A stretch of 64,000 nt of DNA from JARICQ01 sp964428475. GTDB lineage: Bacteria > Bacillota > Clostridia > Tissierellales > Tissierellaceae. Position 1 is the first letter of the stretch, and each line of letters begins with the position of its first letter. The notes under the pieces are model-generated. The model made no database searches and had not been told where the DNA came from. It saw only the letters and a program-made list of their open reading frames with translations. The translations under genes were made by a program, and so were the position numbers. Below are positions 16,441-25,083 of the stretch, one piece after another. The stretch lies in the NCBI GenBank assembly GCA_964428475.1, contig CAYRYO010000003.1:25433-89432 (forward strand), written 5' to 3'.

Positions 16441-17765
16441 CTTAAAACCTCTCCTACTAAATCATATTCCATAAAATCTTTTATTTCTACATTTACAAAA
16501 CTACCTATTGCTAACTTATCATTGGAGTCAATATAAATAACACCATCTATATCTGGACTATCCATATAAGACCTCCCTGTATAATTATTATTACCATTAT
16601 ACTCTTCAATTAAAACTTTATATTTCCCCCCAACTTTAGACATCATTATACTTTCAGAAATATCTTTTTGAATCTCCATTATTAAATCTCGTCTATTTTC
16701 TTTTATGTTTTCTACAATTTGATCTGGTAAATTATATGCAGGTGTATCTTCTTCCTTTGAATAAGTAAACACACCTAATCTTTCAAATTTAATTTCTTGA
16801 ATAAATTCACGCAATTCATTGAAGTCTTCTTTTGTTTCTCCAGGAAAACCTACTATGAATGTAGTTCTGATAACAATTTCCGGAATATTTGTTCTTAATT
16901 TTTCAATAAGATAAATTATATCATCTTTATTGGTTTTTCTATTCATTTTCTTTAATACACTATCACTTATATGCTGTAATGGTATATCAACATATTTAAC
17001 TACTTTATCATTATTTTTTATAGAATTTATAAGTTTATCATTAAAGTTATCTGGATATAAATATAAAAGTCTTATCCATTTAATTTTTTGGATTTCATTT
17101 AATTTATCTATTAAACTATATAACAAATATTCTCCATATAGATCAATTCCATAATCACTGGTATTTTGACCAATAAGAATTATTTCTTTAACTCCATTAT
17201 CTGCTAAGTAAATTACTTCATTTATAATATTCTCCATCTTTCTACTTCTATGTTTCCCTCTAAGTTTAGGAATAATACAATAAGTACAAACATTGTCACA
17301 TCCCTCAGAAATCTTTACATATTCTGTAGTATTAAAATTAACTCTCATTACATCTTCTAAATAATCTTCATCAATATTTCCTATATACGTTATCCCTTTT
17401 AAATCATTATCAAGATCATCTATTATTTTGATAATATTCTTTATATTTCCAGTTCCAATAATAGCATCTATATCTTTTATTTCATCCAGTAATTCTTGTG
17501 AATATCTTTGAGCCAAACATCCAGCTAATATTAAATACTTACAATTTCCTTCTTTTTTATATTTAGTCATTTGCCATATAGTATCTATTGATTCTTCTTT
17601 TGCACTTTCAATAAAACCACATGTATTTACAATAATTATTTCTGCATCTTCTAATGAATCTGCAATATCAAAATCATTGTTTTGTAATATACTGTGCATT
17701 AATTCAGAATCTATTTCATTTTTGGAACATCCTAGTGTAACTATTTCTATTTTTCTATTTTTCAT
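16437..17765 (-). CDS. rimO: Ribosomal protein S12 methylthiotransferase RimO
   Basis: RimO is a radical-SAM enzyme that methylthiolates an aspartate of ribosomal protein S12. The N-terminal UPF0004 domain holds the second cluster cysteines C13, C49 and C83. The radical-SAM C-x3-C-x2-C is C156, C160, C163 in G-C-D-N-V-C-T-Y-C. A C-terminal TRAM domain follows about residue 375. The ATG chosen follows AAGGAGGAC and gives 442 residues; an ATG eight codons upstream lies inside ftsK and lacks a site. L-G-C-S-K-N-E-I-D-S at the start separates RimO from its paralogue MiaB. Only one base separates it from ftsK. Confidence 0.95.
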   Translation of the reverse strand: MKNRKIEIVTLGCSKNEIDSELMHSILQNNDFDIADSLEDAEIIIVNTCGFIESAKEESIDTIWQMTKYKKEGNCKYLILAGCLAQRYSQELLDEIKDIDAIIGTGNIKNIIKIIDDLDNDLKGITYIGNIDEDYLEDVMRVNFNTTEYVKISEGCDNVCTYCIIPKLRGKHRSRKMENIINEVIYLADNGVKEIILIGQNTSDYGIDLYGEYLLYSLIDKLNEIQKIKWIRLLYLYPDNFNDKLINSIKNNDKVVKYVDIPLQHISDSVLKKMNRKTNKDDIIYLIEKLRTNIPEIVIRTTFIVGFPGETKEDFNELREFIQEIKFERLGVFTYSKEEDTPAYNLPDQIVENIKENRRDLIMEIQKDISESIMMSKVGGKYKVLIEEYNGNNNYTGRSYMDSPDIDGVIYIDSNDKLAIGSFVNVEIKDFMEYDLVGEVLR

Positions 17766-17766
17766 T

Positions 17767-20001
17767 TTAGTCCTCCTTATACAGGTCATCTAAATTTTCT
17801 TCTGTTATTAAAACCTTTCTAGGCTTGCTTCCTTCGAATCCACCGACTATTCCTCTTTCTTCCATTTGATCTACTATTCTGGCAGCCCTAGCATATCCTA
17901 TTTTGAGTTTTCTTTGAAGAAAAGATATAGATGCCTGTCCTTCTTCAACTATTAAAGATATGGCTTGTGGTAAGAGTTCATCACTATCATCTAAATCCAT
18001 TGTTTTTTTATTTTGAACTACTTCAATTATGTCTTCATTATACTCGGATTTATATTCTTGCTTTAAGCTATTAACTACTGCTTCTACTTCCGTATCAGAT
18101 ATAAAGGCTCCCTGTAGTCTTGAAGGTTTAGAATAGAAAGAAGGATAAAAAAGCATGTCACCTTTTCCAAGTAGCTTTTCTGCTCCACCCATGTCAAGAA
18201 TAGTTCTTGAATCTATCTGAGAAGAAACAGCAAATGATATTCTAGATGGTATATTTGCTTTTATTGTTCCTGTTATAACATCAACAGATGGTCTTTGCGT
18301 TGCAACTATTAAATACATACCTGCCGCTCTTGCCATTTGAGCTAATCTACATATGTAATCTTCGATTTCTTGTGCAGCTACCATCATTAAGTCTGCTAGT
18401 TCATCGATAATTATAACTATCATTGGCAATTTGTTTTCCAAATCATCTTTAAATTTATTATTATAGGAATGAATATCTCTTACATTGTTTTCTGCAAAAG
18501 TCTTGTATCTATTTTCCATTTCTTCAACAGCCCAATTAAGAGCAAAGGAAGCTTTTTTTGCATCTGTAACTACTGGAATAAGAAGATGGGGTATTCCATT
18601 ATATATATTTAACTCAACTACCTTTGGATCTATTAAAAGTAACTTTACATCTTCCGGGGAAGACTTATATAATATATTCATTATTATAGTATTAATACAT
18701 ACAGATTTACCTGAACCAGTAGCACCAGCTATTAATAAATGTGGCATTTTATCAATAGATGAAACGATCACTTCTCCAGAAACATTTTTTCCCAGAGCAA
18801 GTGGGATTTTAGAATCAATATTTTTATATTTATCAGAAAGTAAAAGTTCTTTTAAAAAAACGCTGCTTTTAATTTTATTTGGAACTTCTATGCCAACTGC
18901 TGCTTTTCCAGGTATTGGAGCTTCTATTCTGATATCAGAAGATGCTAAATTCATTGAAATATTATCAGATAAAGATACTATTTTACTGAGTTTAATACCT
19001 GGAGCTGGTTCTAATTCATAGCAAGTAATGGTAGGTCCTTTATTTATTTGAACTACTTTTGCTTCAATATTAAAATTTTTCATTGTTTCTTTTATAAGCT
19101 TTGCATTTTTTCTTATTTGCTTGTCATCTTGATCATCATTATTTGAAATTGGAGAACTTAAAAACTCTAAAGAAGGAATTTTATATGTAGTTAAGTTTAT
19201 TTTGTTCTTTATCTTTATCTCTTCTTCAATATTAATGTCATTGTTTTTCTGATCTAACTCTGATTCTTGTTTTGATTTTTTAAAATCAGGCGATCTATAG
19301 TCTAATATTTTAATATCATCATTATTGGTGTTTATAAAATTATTGTTTGTAGACTTGGATACATTTTTATTTGTTTTTTTATTTAAATTGGATAAATTAT
19401 TTTTATTCTTTTGTACATTTGTCCGTTTATTTTTTGCATTTTCAAATTCTTTTTTAAATGAAGCTATAATGTCTATTAGCTTTATATCTATTAATATTGA
19501 TAAGTTGACTATTATACAAACTGATAAGATAATATATGTTCCAATAGCTGCAAATAAAGAATAAAAAAAGAATCCAAAAAAACTTCCAAGTATTCCTCCA
19601 CCTTTACCCATTTTGCTTAAATCTATAGAATTTTTAATTCTATCAATAAAACTTAAATTAAGGGGATTTACCCCATCTAATATGATTAGCACACTTAGAA
19701 ATATCAGCGATGTACATATTATGATTTTTTTATTTCTATCTTTAAACTTATCTATAATAAATGTTGATCCTATCGCAAATAACAATATAGGGAAAATATA
19801 ACCACCAAATCCCATAAGAGAAAAAGTTATATTTTTTAGCAATGAACCTATTATACCCATATTAAAATTAAACAAACTCAAAGAATATATAAGACTTAGC
19901 ACTATTATTGAAATACCTATAATCTCCTCATTATGATTAAGTATATTGATTTTCTTATTCTTTTTTTTATTTTTAGAATATCCCTTTTTATTTTTTGCCA
20001 A
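17767..20001 (-). CDS. ftsK: DNA translocase FtsK/SpoIIIE
   Basis: A septal DNA pump for chromosome segregation and, in spore formers, forespore packaging. About four membrane segments lie in residues 25-175, then a low-complexity Asn/Lys-rich linker (about 190-270). The motor domain has Walker A G-A-T-G-S-G-K-S near 425 and Walker B I-V-I-I-I-D-E-L-A-D near 530. A C-terminal gamma winged helix (about 680-740) is expected to read polar sequence signals. The start is TTG with GGAGTGAT upstream. At 744 residues it is close to SpoIIIE. FtsK versus SpoIIIE cannot be told apart here. Confidence 0.96.
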   Translation of the reverse strand: MAKNKKGYSKNKKKNKKINILNHNEEIIGISIIVLSLIYSLSLFNFNMGIIGSLLKNITFSLMGFGGYIFPILLFAIGSTFIIDKFKDRNKKIIICTSLIFLSVLIILDGVNPLNLSFIDRIKNSIDLSKMGKGGGILGSFFGFFFYSLFAAIGTYIILSVCIIVNLSILIDIKLIDIIASFKKEFENAKNKRTNVQKNKNNLSNLNKKTNKNVSKSTNNNFINTNNDDIKILDYRSPDFKKSKQESELDQKNNDINIEEEIKIKNKINLTTYKIPSLEFLSSPISNNDDQDDKQIRKNAKLIKETMKNFNIEAKVVQINKGPTITCYELEPAPGIKLSKIVSLSDNISMNLASSDIRIEAPIPGKAAVGIEVPNKIKSSVFLKELLLSDKYKNIDSKIPLALGKNVSGEVIVSSIDKMPHLLIAGATGSGKSVCINTIIMNILYKSSPEDVKLLLIDPKVVELNIYNGIPHLLIPVVTDAKKASFALNWAVEEMENRYKTFAENNVRDIHSYNNKFKDDLENKLPMIVIIIDELADLMMVAAQEIEDYICRLAQMARAAGMYLIVATQRPSVDVITGTIKANIPSRISFAVSSQIDSRTILDMGGAEKLLGKGDMLFYPSFYSKPSRLQGAFISDTEVEAVVNSLKQEYKSEYNEDIIEVVQNKKTMDLDDSDELLPQAISLIVEEGQASISFLQRKLKIGYARAARIVDQMEERGIVGGFEGSKPRKVLITEENLDDLYKED

Positions 20002-20056
20002 TTATATCACTCCGAACCCTTGAAGAATATCTGAATTTTTTTTGAGTGGCAATCAA
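19988..20056 (-). CDS. Possible 22-codon leader ORF overlapping ftsK
   Basis: A strong AAAGGGGG site lies eight bases before a TTG that opens a 22-codon frame. Its stop lies inside the first codons of ftsK, in another frame. The peptide is basic and Ser/Arg-rich. Such an overlapping leader could couple or limit ftsK translation. It may equally be chance; no family is recognised. Confidence 0.3.
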   Translation of the reverse strand: MIATQKKFRYSSRVRSDIIGKK

Positions 20057-20089
20057 ATTAAGTCCCCCTTTAAATACTATACTATTTTT

Positions 20090-20095
20090 ATTATA
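20090..20095 (-). promoter_or_regulatory. Extended -10 promoter of ftsK
   Basis: On the - strand TGCTATAAT is a consensus extended -10 element about 90 bases before ftsK, with no good -35. It would start a transcript containing the small leader ORF, then ftsK, rimO and pgsA. Confidence 0.55.
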
Positions 20096-20119
20096 GCATA
20101 TATTAATTTTTGATTCTAT

Positions 20120-20806
20120 CTAATTTTCATTAGCTATCATATCTTTTAATTTTTTAATAGCGATAGAAAAGCCACCTACTTCATTTATTAAATTGTAATC
20201 TACTGCTTCTTTACCTACTAATATAGTTCCTACATCATTGGCTATCTCATCTGTAGAATACATTAACCCCGTTATAGTATTTTTATTTATTTTTGATGTT
20301 CTTATTATAAAATCAATTATTCTCTGTTGCATTTTTTGAAAATATCTAAATGTTTGGGGTACTCCAATTACTAAACCTGTAGTTCTTATTGGATGTATTG
20401 TCATGGTAGCAGTCGGTACTATAAATGAATAATCTGTTGAGGTAGCTAATGGAACACCTATACTGTGACCTCCACCTAATACTAGAGATACAGTAGGTTT
20501 ATCTATTGAATTTATCAATTCAGAAAGAGCAAGCCCCGCTTCAACATCACCACCTACTGTATTTAATATTATAAACAAACCCTCTATTTTAGGATCTTCT
20601 TGTGCTGCTATTAACAAGGGAATAATATGTTCGTATTTTGTCGCTTTTTTACCATTGGCTGCTATAGTATGGCCTTCTATTTCCCCAATAATTGAAATAT
20701 ATTGTATATTGTTTTTTAGCTCTGGTATATTCGAGATTCCAATTTCTTTTATATTTTCAATATCATTTTCTTTTTCTTCATTTTTGTATTCGTTTTCAAA
20801 TTTCAT
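20120..20806 (-). CDS. tepA: ClpP-family serine protease TepA
   Basis: A translocation-enhancing, ClpP-fold peptidase (YmfB/TepA) found between the dut/ylmC region and ftsK in spore formers. In Bacillus, TepA is linked to signal-peptide processing during export, and relatives help degrade spore proteins. The catalytic serine is S115 in G-G-H-S-I-G-V-P and the histidine is H138 in T-I-H-P. L-N-T-V-G-G-D-V-E-A-G forms the oxyanion region. Start placed at the ATG after GGGAGG (228 residues), not at an ATG six codons earlier. There is no signal peptide, which is consistent with a cytoplasmic protease. Confidence 0.92.
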   Translation of the reverse strand: MKFENEYKNEEKENDIENIKEIGISNIPELKNNIQYISIIGEIEGHTIAANGKKATKYEHIIPLLIAAQEDPKIEGLFIILNTVGGDVEAGLALSELINSIDKPTVSLVLGGGHSIGVPLATSTDYSFIVPTATMTIHPIRTTGLVIGVPQTFRYFQKMQQRIIDFIIRTSKINKNTITGLMYSTDEIANDVGTILVGKEAVDYNLINEVGGFSIAIKKLKDMIANEN

Positions 20807-20854
20807 AATTTCCTCCCTATACATTTATAATATATAGGTTTTACTTATTACTTT

Positions 20855-20906
20855 ATAATATTCAAAAAACATATATACAGCTGTATATATGTTTTTTGAA
20901 TATTAT
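20855..20906 (-). terminator. 52-base perfect palindrome ending ylmC
   Basis: Two 26-base arms (20855-20880, 20881-20906) are exact reverse complements with no spacer, centred on CAG|CTG. The arm includes the ylmC stop codon and a run of six Ts. As RNA it would make a long hairpin with the U run inside the stem. It likely ends or protects the ylmC transcript and separates it from tepA. Confidence 0.75.
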
Positions 20907-21145
20907 CTTTCGAATTCAATGATAATCATATCGTATCCAATTTTTCTAATAGCAGACCAGGGAATCTCTATTCCATCTTTATCTAAACCTAAAAATTTCA
21001 TTCCAAATTTCTTATTTTCAACTAAAAGACTTATAATTTTTCCAGTTTCACTATCAATTATAATATCACTATCTGATATTAATCCTAATCTTTCGCCATT
21101 ATTTAAATTTACTATTTCTTTATCACCTAATTCTATTAGTCTCAT
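20903..21145 (-). CDS. ylmC: YlmC/YmxH sporulation protein (PRC-barrel)
   Basis: An 80-residue PRC-barrel protein of the YlmC/YmxH group, widespread among endospore formers and often annotated as a sporulation protein of unknown function. The pattern is clear: R-L-I-E-L-G-D-K-E-I-V-N-L-N-N-G-E-R-L-G near the start, a D-S-E-T-G-K-I beta-turn, then P-W-S-A-I-R-K-I-G-Y-D-M-I-I-I. No catalytic motif. A GGAGG site precedes the ATG. It lies between dut and tepA, and a very long palindrome overlaps its stop. Confidence 0.92.
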   Translation of the reverse strand: MRLIELGDKEIVNLNNGERLGLISDSDIIIDSETGKIISLLVENKKFGMKFLGLDKDGIEIPWSAIRKIGYDMIIIEFER

Positions 21146-21201
21146 AATTTTCCTCCTTTAAATTTAAGGTAATATCAATTATGATAAGATTATTTATGAT
21201 A

Positions 21202-21633
21202 TCAATATCCTGAATGTCCGAATCCTCCGCTACCTCTTTCAGTATTATCTAATTCCTCTACCTGATTTAAATTTGCTATATGATATTTTATAAATACCAA
21301 CTGGGCTATTCTATCCCCTTCTCTTACTGTATAAACTTCTTCTCCCAAATTTATTAGTATCACCTTTAGCTCTCCTCTATAGTCACTGTCTATAGTTCCT
21401 ATCCCATTTGCTAATGTAATCCCGTGCTTTAATGCTAATCCAGATCTTCCTCTTATTTGGGCTTCATATCCTGTTGGTATTGAAATATATAGTCCTGTCG
21501 GTATAAGTCTTCTTTGAAGTGGCTTCAATTCTATATTCTCAGATATATTTGCTCTTAAGTCAAGTCCAGCAGAACCTTCTGTTTTGTATTTAGGCAATTC
21601 AAATTTGCTTTTGTTTATAATATTTACTTTCAT
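21202..21633 (-). CDS. dut: dUTP diphosphatase
   Basis: Trimeric dUTPase that hydrolyses dUTP to dUMP and keeps uracil out of DNA. All five motifs are visible: S-A-G-L-D-L-R-A, G-R-S-G-L-A-L-K-H-G-I, G-T-I-D-S-D-Y-R-G-E, R-I-A-Q-L-V-F, and the C-terminal R-G-S-G-G-F-G-H-S-G-Y that closes over the substrate. At 143 residues it is full length. The ATG follows AAAGGAGGA. It is separated from the deacetylase gene by about 55 bases. Confidence 0.97.
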   Translation of the reverse strand: MKVNIINKSKFELPKYKTEGSAGLDLRANISENIELKPLQRRLIPTGLYISIPTGYEAQIRGRSGLALKHGITLANGIGTIDSDYRGELKVILINLGEEVYTVREGDRIAQLVFIKYHIANLNQVEELDNTERGSGGFGHSGY

Positions 21634-21687
21634 TTTCTCCTCCTTTTATTTGCTTGTCCTATTATTATTAAATACTACTATAATTTA

Positions 21688-22401
21688 TTACTTACTATTT
21701 ATTATATCATTTACTTTTCCTATTTTATAATCATTTTCATACAGAAAATCTATTAATTCTGGTAGTGCTTTTATTGTCTCTTCTTTTGGATGCATTAATA
21801 TAATAGCAGAATCGTGTATTTTATCAGTAACTCTTTTAATTATAACATCTTTAGTGCTATCAGCTCTCCAATCTATAGTATCTATACTCCACATTATAAG
21901 CTTGTAATTTAAATTCTTAGCTGCTTTAACAGTGTTATCATTATATGCTCCAGAAGGTGGAGCGAAGTACTTGGCATCTATATCTAAACATTCTCTTATG
22001 ATATTATGTGCTTTATATATTTCATTTCTATTTGCTTCATAATCTAATTTATCATAATCTATATGTTGATAACCATGATTTCCTATTTCATGCCCTGCAT
22101 GATAGATATCCTTCAAAATATCAATGTTTTTTTCTGCCCATTTTCCAGTTACAAAATACGTAATTTTGATATTTTTATCTTTGAATATTTTTAACATTTC
22201 TGGGATTTCTTCATTTCCCCAATCAACATTACATGCAAATGCTACTACTTTGTCATCCATATCACCTTTGTAGTAGACATCTTGATTAAATACTTCTTGG
22301 GTATTACTATAAATAGACCACATAAATAAAAATATCATTATTATCATTATAATAATTACAATAGTAAATATAGTTTTTTTACTAATAATAAATAGCTTCA
22401 T
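21688..22401 (-). CDS. Membrane-anchored polysaccharide deacetylase (YlxY/PdaB-like)
   Basis: A 237-residue protein with an N-terminal membrane anchor (about residues 10-30) and an extracellular NodB-fold domain. Its place next to pnp matches Bacillus YlxY, a sporulation-linked deacetylase relative. Motif 2 (H-E-I-G-N-H-G, H104 and H109) and motif 3 (A-P-P-S-G-A-Y-N) are present, as is a late L-M-H-P-K. Motif 1, normally T-F-D-D-G or T-F-D-x-x-W-G, reads C-N-V-D-W-G, so the usual catalytic-base aspartate is N58. It may be weakly active or not a deacetylase at all. Confidence 0.85.
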   Translation of the reverse strand: MKLFIISKKTIFTIVIIIMIIMIFLFMWSIYSNTQEVFNQDVYYKGDMDDKVVAFACNVDWGNEEIPEMLKIFKDKNIKITYFVTGKWAEKNIDILKDIYHAGHEIGNHGYQHIDYDKLDYEANRNEIYKAHNIIRECLDIDAKYFAPPSGAYNDNTVKAAKNLNYKLIMWSIDTIDWRADSTKDVIIKRVTDKIHDSAIILMHPKEETIKALPELIDFLYENDYKIGKVNDIINSK

Positions 22402-22461
22402 TTTAATCCCTCCAATATAATATACTATATATATATTCAGAAGTTTTTATTTTATACTAAA

Positions 22462-22495
22462 ATAAAAACATGAATCTTATAGACCCATGTTTTAT
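22462..22495 (-). terminator. Terminator after pnp
   Basis: ATAAAACATG on the - strand pairs with CATGTTTTTAT around a 13-base loop directly after the pnp stop. The T run continues into an AT-only inverted repeat (22444-22468). Moderate stem stability. Confidence 0.65.
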
Positions 22496-22498
22496 AAC

Positions 22499-24613
22499 TT
22501 ACTTTTCATCTGTTTTTTCTTTATTTGGTTTTTCTTCCTTTGGTAAAAGTGCCTTTCTTGAGAGATTAACTCTACCTTGTTTGTCTATTTCCATTACTTT
22601 AACCTTTATTTCATCCCCTATAGACAATACATCTTCAACTTTGTTTATTCTCTCTCTAGCTATGTTTGAAATATGAACTAAGCCTTCTTTACCATTTAAC
22701 ACATCTACAAATGCACCAAAGTTGGTTATTCGTGTAACTTTTCCAGAATAAGTTTCTCCAACTTCAATTTCTTCTACAATCTTTTCTATCATATCTATAG
22801 CTTTTTTACCAGATTCAAAACTAACTGCAGCTATAAATACTTTTCCGGTATCTTCAATATCAATCTTTACTCCCGTTTCATCTATTATCTTATTGATAAC
22901 TTTGCCACCTGGTCCTATAATATCTCTTATCTTATCTGGGTTTACTTCCATAGTATATATCTTAGGAGCATGAGTAGAGACATTTTCTCTAGGTATTGAT
23001 ATGGTTTCATTCATTTTGTTTAATATATGCAATCTGCCTATCCTAGCTTTTTCTAATGCTTCTTTTAATACATTTTCATCTATTCCTGAGATTTTTATAT
23101 CCATTTGGATAGCTGTTATTCCTTCTTCTGTACCAGCTACTTTAAAGTCCATATCTCCTAAATGATCCTCCATACCTTGTATATCTGCAAGTACTGCTAA
23201 TTTATCTCCTTCTTTTATAAGCCCCATAGCTATTCCTGCAACAGGTGCTTTTATAGGCACGCCAGCATCTAACAGAGCCAATGTACTACCACAAACACTT
23301 GCTTGAGATGAAGATCCATTTGAACTAAGAACCTCAGATACAAGTCTAAGTGCATAAGGGAAGTCTTCTTCTGATGGTATTACAGGTAATAATGCCTTTT
23401 CTGCTAAAGCACCATGTCCTATTTCTCTTCTTCCAGGACCTCTCATAGGTCTTGTGTCACCTACTGAATATGGTGGAAAATTATAATGATGCATGTATCT
23501 CTTGGAATCTTCTTCTCCTAAGCCATCTATCATTTGAGCATCTCTCATTACTCCCAGAGTAGCTATAGTTAGTGCTTGAGTCTGTCCTCTTGTAAATAAG
23601 CCTGAACCATGAGCTCTAGGTAGTATTCCCACCTCACTAGATATAGGTCTAATTTCATCAACTTTTCTATTATCTGGTCTAGTATTTTCTTCTAATATAA
23701 GTCTTCTAACTTCTTTTTTGAGCATATTTTCTATTGTTTCATCTATATCTTTTTCAAAGTCAGGATATTTTTCAGTGAAAAATCCCTTTATCTCTGTATT
23801 TACTAAATCAATATTATCCATTCGCTCTTGTTTTTCAAAAGTATTTATAGCTTGAACGAGTTTTTGTTTTCCAAAGTCAACTATTTCTTTTTCTATTTCT
23901 TCATTAGATTTAAATACCTCAAATTCTCGCTTGGATTTTCCAACTTCTTGTGCTATCTCTTTTATAAATCGACATAAGCCTTTTATTTCTTCATGAGCTG
24001 TTAGTATTCCTTGTAACATAGTATCTTCTTTTACTATATTTGCTCCAGCTTCAACCATCATTATCGCTTCTTCTGTTCCTGAAACTACTAAATGAATATC
24101 TGAAGCTTCTCTCTCTTTGCTATTTGGATTTACTATAAATTCCGAATCTACTCTACCAATTAACACCGCAGCTGTAGGTCCGTTAAATGGTATATCTGAT
24201 ATTGAAAGAGCAATTGAAGAACCTATCATTGCAACTATTTCAGGTGAATAATCTTGATCTACTGAAAGCACAGTAGTAATTACCTGTACATCATTTCTAA
24301 ATCCTTCTGGAAACAACGGTCTTATAGGTCTATCTATAAGTCTAGAAGTAAGAATAGCCTTTTCACTTGGTCTACCTTCTCTTTTAATAAATCCACCGGG
24401 TATCTTGCCTACTGAATACATTTTTTCTTCATAATCTACACTAAGTGGGAAAAAATTCATCCCTGCTCTAGGTTCTTTAGAACCTGTAGCTGTAGCTAAT
24501 ACTACTGTATCTCCATATTGTAGTAAGCATGCACCTCCTGCTTGTTCTGCTACTTTTCCTGTAGTTACCTCTAAGTCTCTTCCTGCCAATTTGTATATGA
24601 ATTTTTTTTCCAT
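22499..24613 (-). CDS. pnp: Polyribonucleotide nucleotidyltransferase (PNPase)
   Basis: A phosphorolytic 3'-5' exoribonuclease that acts with RNase Y in mRNA turnover. Two RNase PH domains (about residues 1-220 and 310-545) flank an all-helical linker. A KH domain (about 555-615, with I-G-P-G-G-K-V-I) and an S1 domain (about 620-690, with [17 protein letters not shown]) follow. The active-site region includes [11 protein letters not shown] and D-I-Q-G-M-E-D. At 704 residues it is full length. AAGGAGGTATTGC precedes the ATG. The rpsO-pnp order is conserved across bacteria. Confidence 0.97.
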   Translation of the reverse strand: MEKKFIYKLAGRDLEVTTGKVAEQAGGACLLQYGDTVVLATATGSKEPRAGMNFFPLSVDYEEKMYSVGKIPGGFIKREGRPSEKAILTSRLIDRPIRPLFPEGFRNDVQVITTVLSVDQDYSPEIVAMIGSSIALSISDIPFNGPTAAVLIGRVDSEFIVNPNSKEREASDIHLVVSGTEEAIMMVEAGANIVKEDTMLQGILTAHEEIKGLCRFIKEIAQEVGKSKREFEVFKSNEEIEKEIVDFGKQKLVQAINTFEKQERMDNIDLVNTEIKGFFTEKYPDFEKDIDETIENMLKKEVRRLILEENTRPDNRKVDEIRPISSEVGILPRAHGSGLFTRGQTQALTIATLGVMRDAQMIDGLGEEDSKRYMHHYNFPPYSVGDTRPMRGPGRREIGHGALAEKALLPVIPSEEDFPYALRLVSEVLSSNGSSSQASVCGSTLALLDAGVPIKAPVAGIAMGLIKEGDKLAVLADIQGMEDHLGDMDFKVAGTEEGITAIQMDIKISGIDENVLKEALEKARIGRLHILNKMNETISIPRENVSTHAPKIYTMEVNPDKIRDIIGPGGKVINKIIDETGVKIDIEDTGKVFIAAVSFESGKKAIDMIEKIVEEIEVGETYSGKVTRITNFGAFVDVLNGKEGLVHISNIARERINKVEDVLSIGDEIKVKVMEIDKQGRVNLSRKALLPKEEKPNKEKTDEK

Positions 24614-24672
24614 GCAATACCTCCTTGATACAATTATTATATCTTTTGTTTAAATCTCTTAATAAATCAATA

Positions 24673-24691
24673 GAGCGGGATTTACCCGCTC
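24673..24691 (-). terminator. Hairpin between rpsO and pnp
   Basis: GAGCGGG-5-base loop-CCCGCTC, three bases after the rpsO stop, is a stable GC stem in an AT-rich context. The - strand tail TATTGATTTATT is only moderately T-rich, so it may attenuate or serve as a processing site and allow read-through to pnp. Confidence 0.65.
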
Positions 24692-24694
24692 TTA

Positions 24695-24961
24695 CTAACC
24701 TCTAATTCCTAATTTTTCAATTAAAGAACGATATCTTTCAATATCATTATTTTTTAAATATCTTAATAAGCCCCTTCTTTGACCAACCATTTTTAGTAAT
24801 CCTCTTCTAGAATGATGATCTTTTTTATGAGCTTTTAAATGCTCATTAACAGAATTGATTCTATGGGTTAAGATTGCGATTTGTACTTCTGGTGAACCAG
24901 TATCTCCTTCGTGTAATGCGTAATCATTGATAATTTGTTCTTTTTCTTGTTTTGTTAGCAA
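24695..24961 (-). CDS. rpsO: 30S ribosomal protein S15
   Basis: An 88-residue primary 16S rRNA-binding protein. The sequence is typical: [13 protein letters not shown] near residue 17, then [12 protein letters not shown] and [10 protein letters not shown]. The start is TTG, seven bases after GGAGGTG; no in-frame ATG is available. A structured leader immediately upstream resembles S15 autoregulatory leaders, in which excess S15 binds its own mRNA. Confidence 0.97.
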   Translation of the reverse strand: MLTKQEKEQIINDYALHEGDTGSPEVQIAILTHRINSVNEHLKAHKKDHHSRRGLLKMVGQRRGLLRYLKNNDIERYRSLIEKLGIRG

Positions 24962-24991
24962 TTAAATACACCTCCATGTTTTTTAAATACT

Positions 24992-25038
24992 CCTGTAGCT
25001 ATGTAAAACGTCGAGGAAACGATAAACATGGCTATAGG
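24992..25038 (-). ncRNA. Probable S15 leader (rpsO autoregulatory RNA)
   Basis: Arms CCTGTAGCTATGT (24992-25004) and ACATGGCTATAGG (25026-25038) pair over 13 positions with two G-U pairs. They enclose a 21-base loop region that holds AAACG/CGTTT-type internal complementarity. The fold ends about 20 bases before the rpsO ribosome site. Ribosomal S15 leaders are known in this position in Bacillus and other bacteria. Class assignment is by position and shape only. Confidence 0.6.
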
Positions 25039-25083
25039 AAATCTATATATTAATATTATCATAAAGAATTTAAAATGTAAATA

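Noticed and set aside
18485..19021. 178-codon + strand ORF opposite ftsK
   Set aside because: It is antisense to well-conserved motor-domain codons, has no ribosome site and no recognisable domain.
22444..22468. AT-only inverted repeat before pnp terminator as an operator
   Set aside because: It is composed only of A and T except one C, and is explained by the T and A runs around the terminator.
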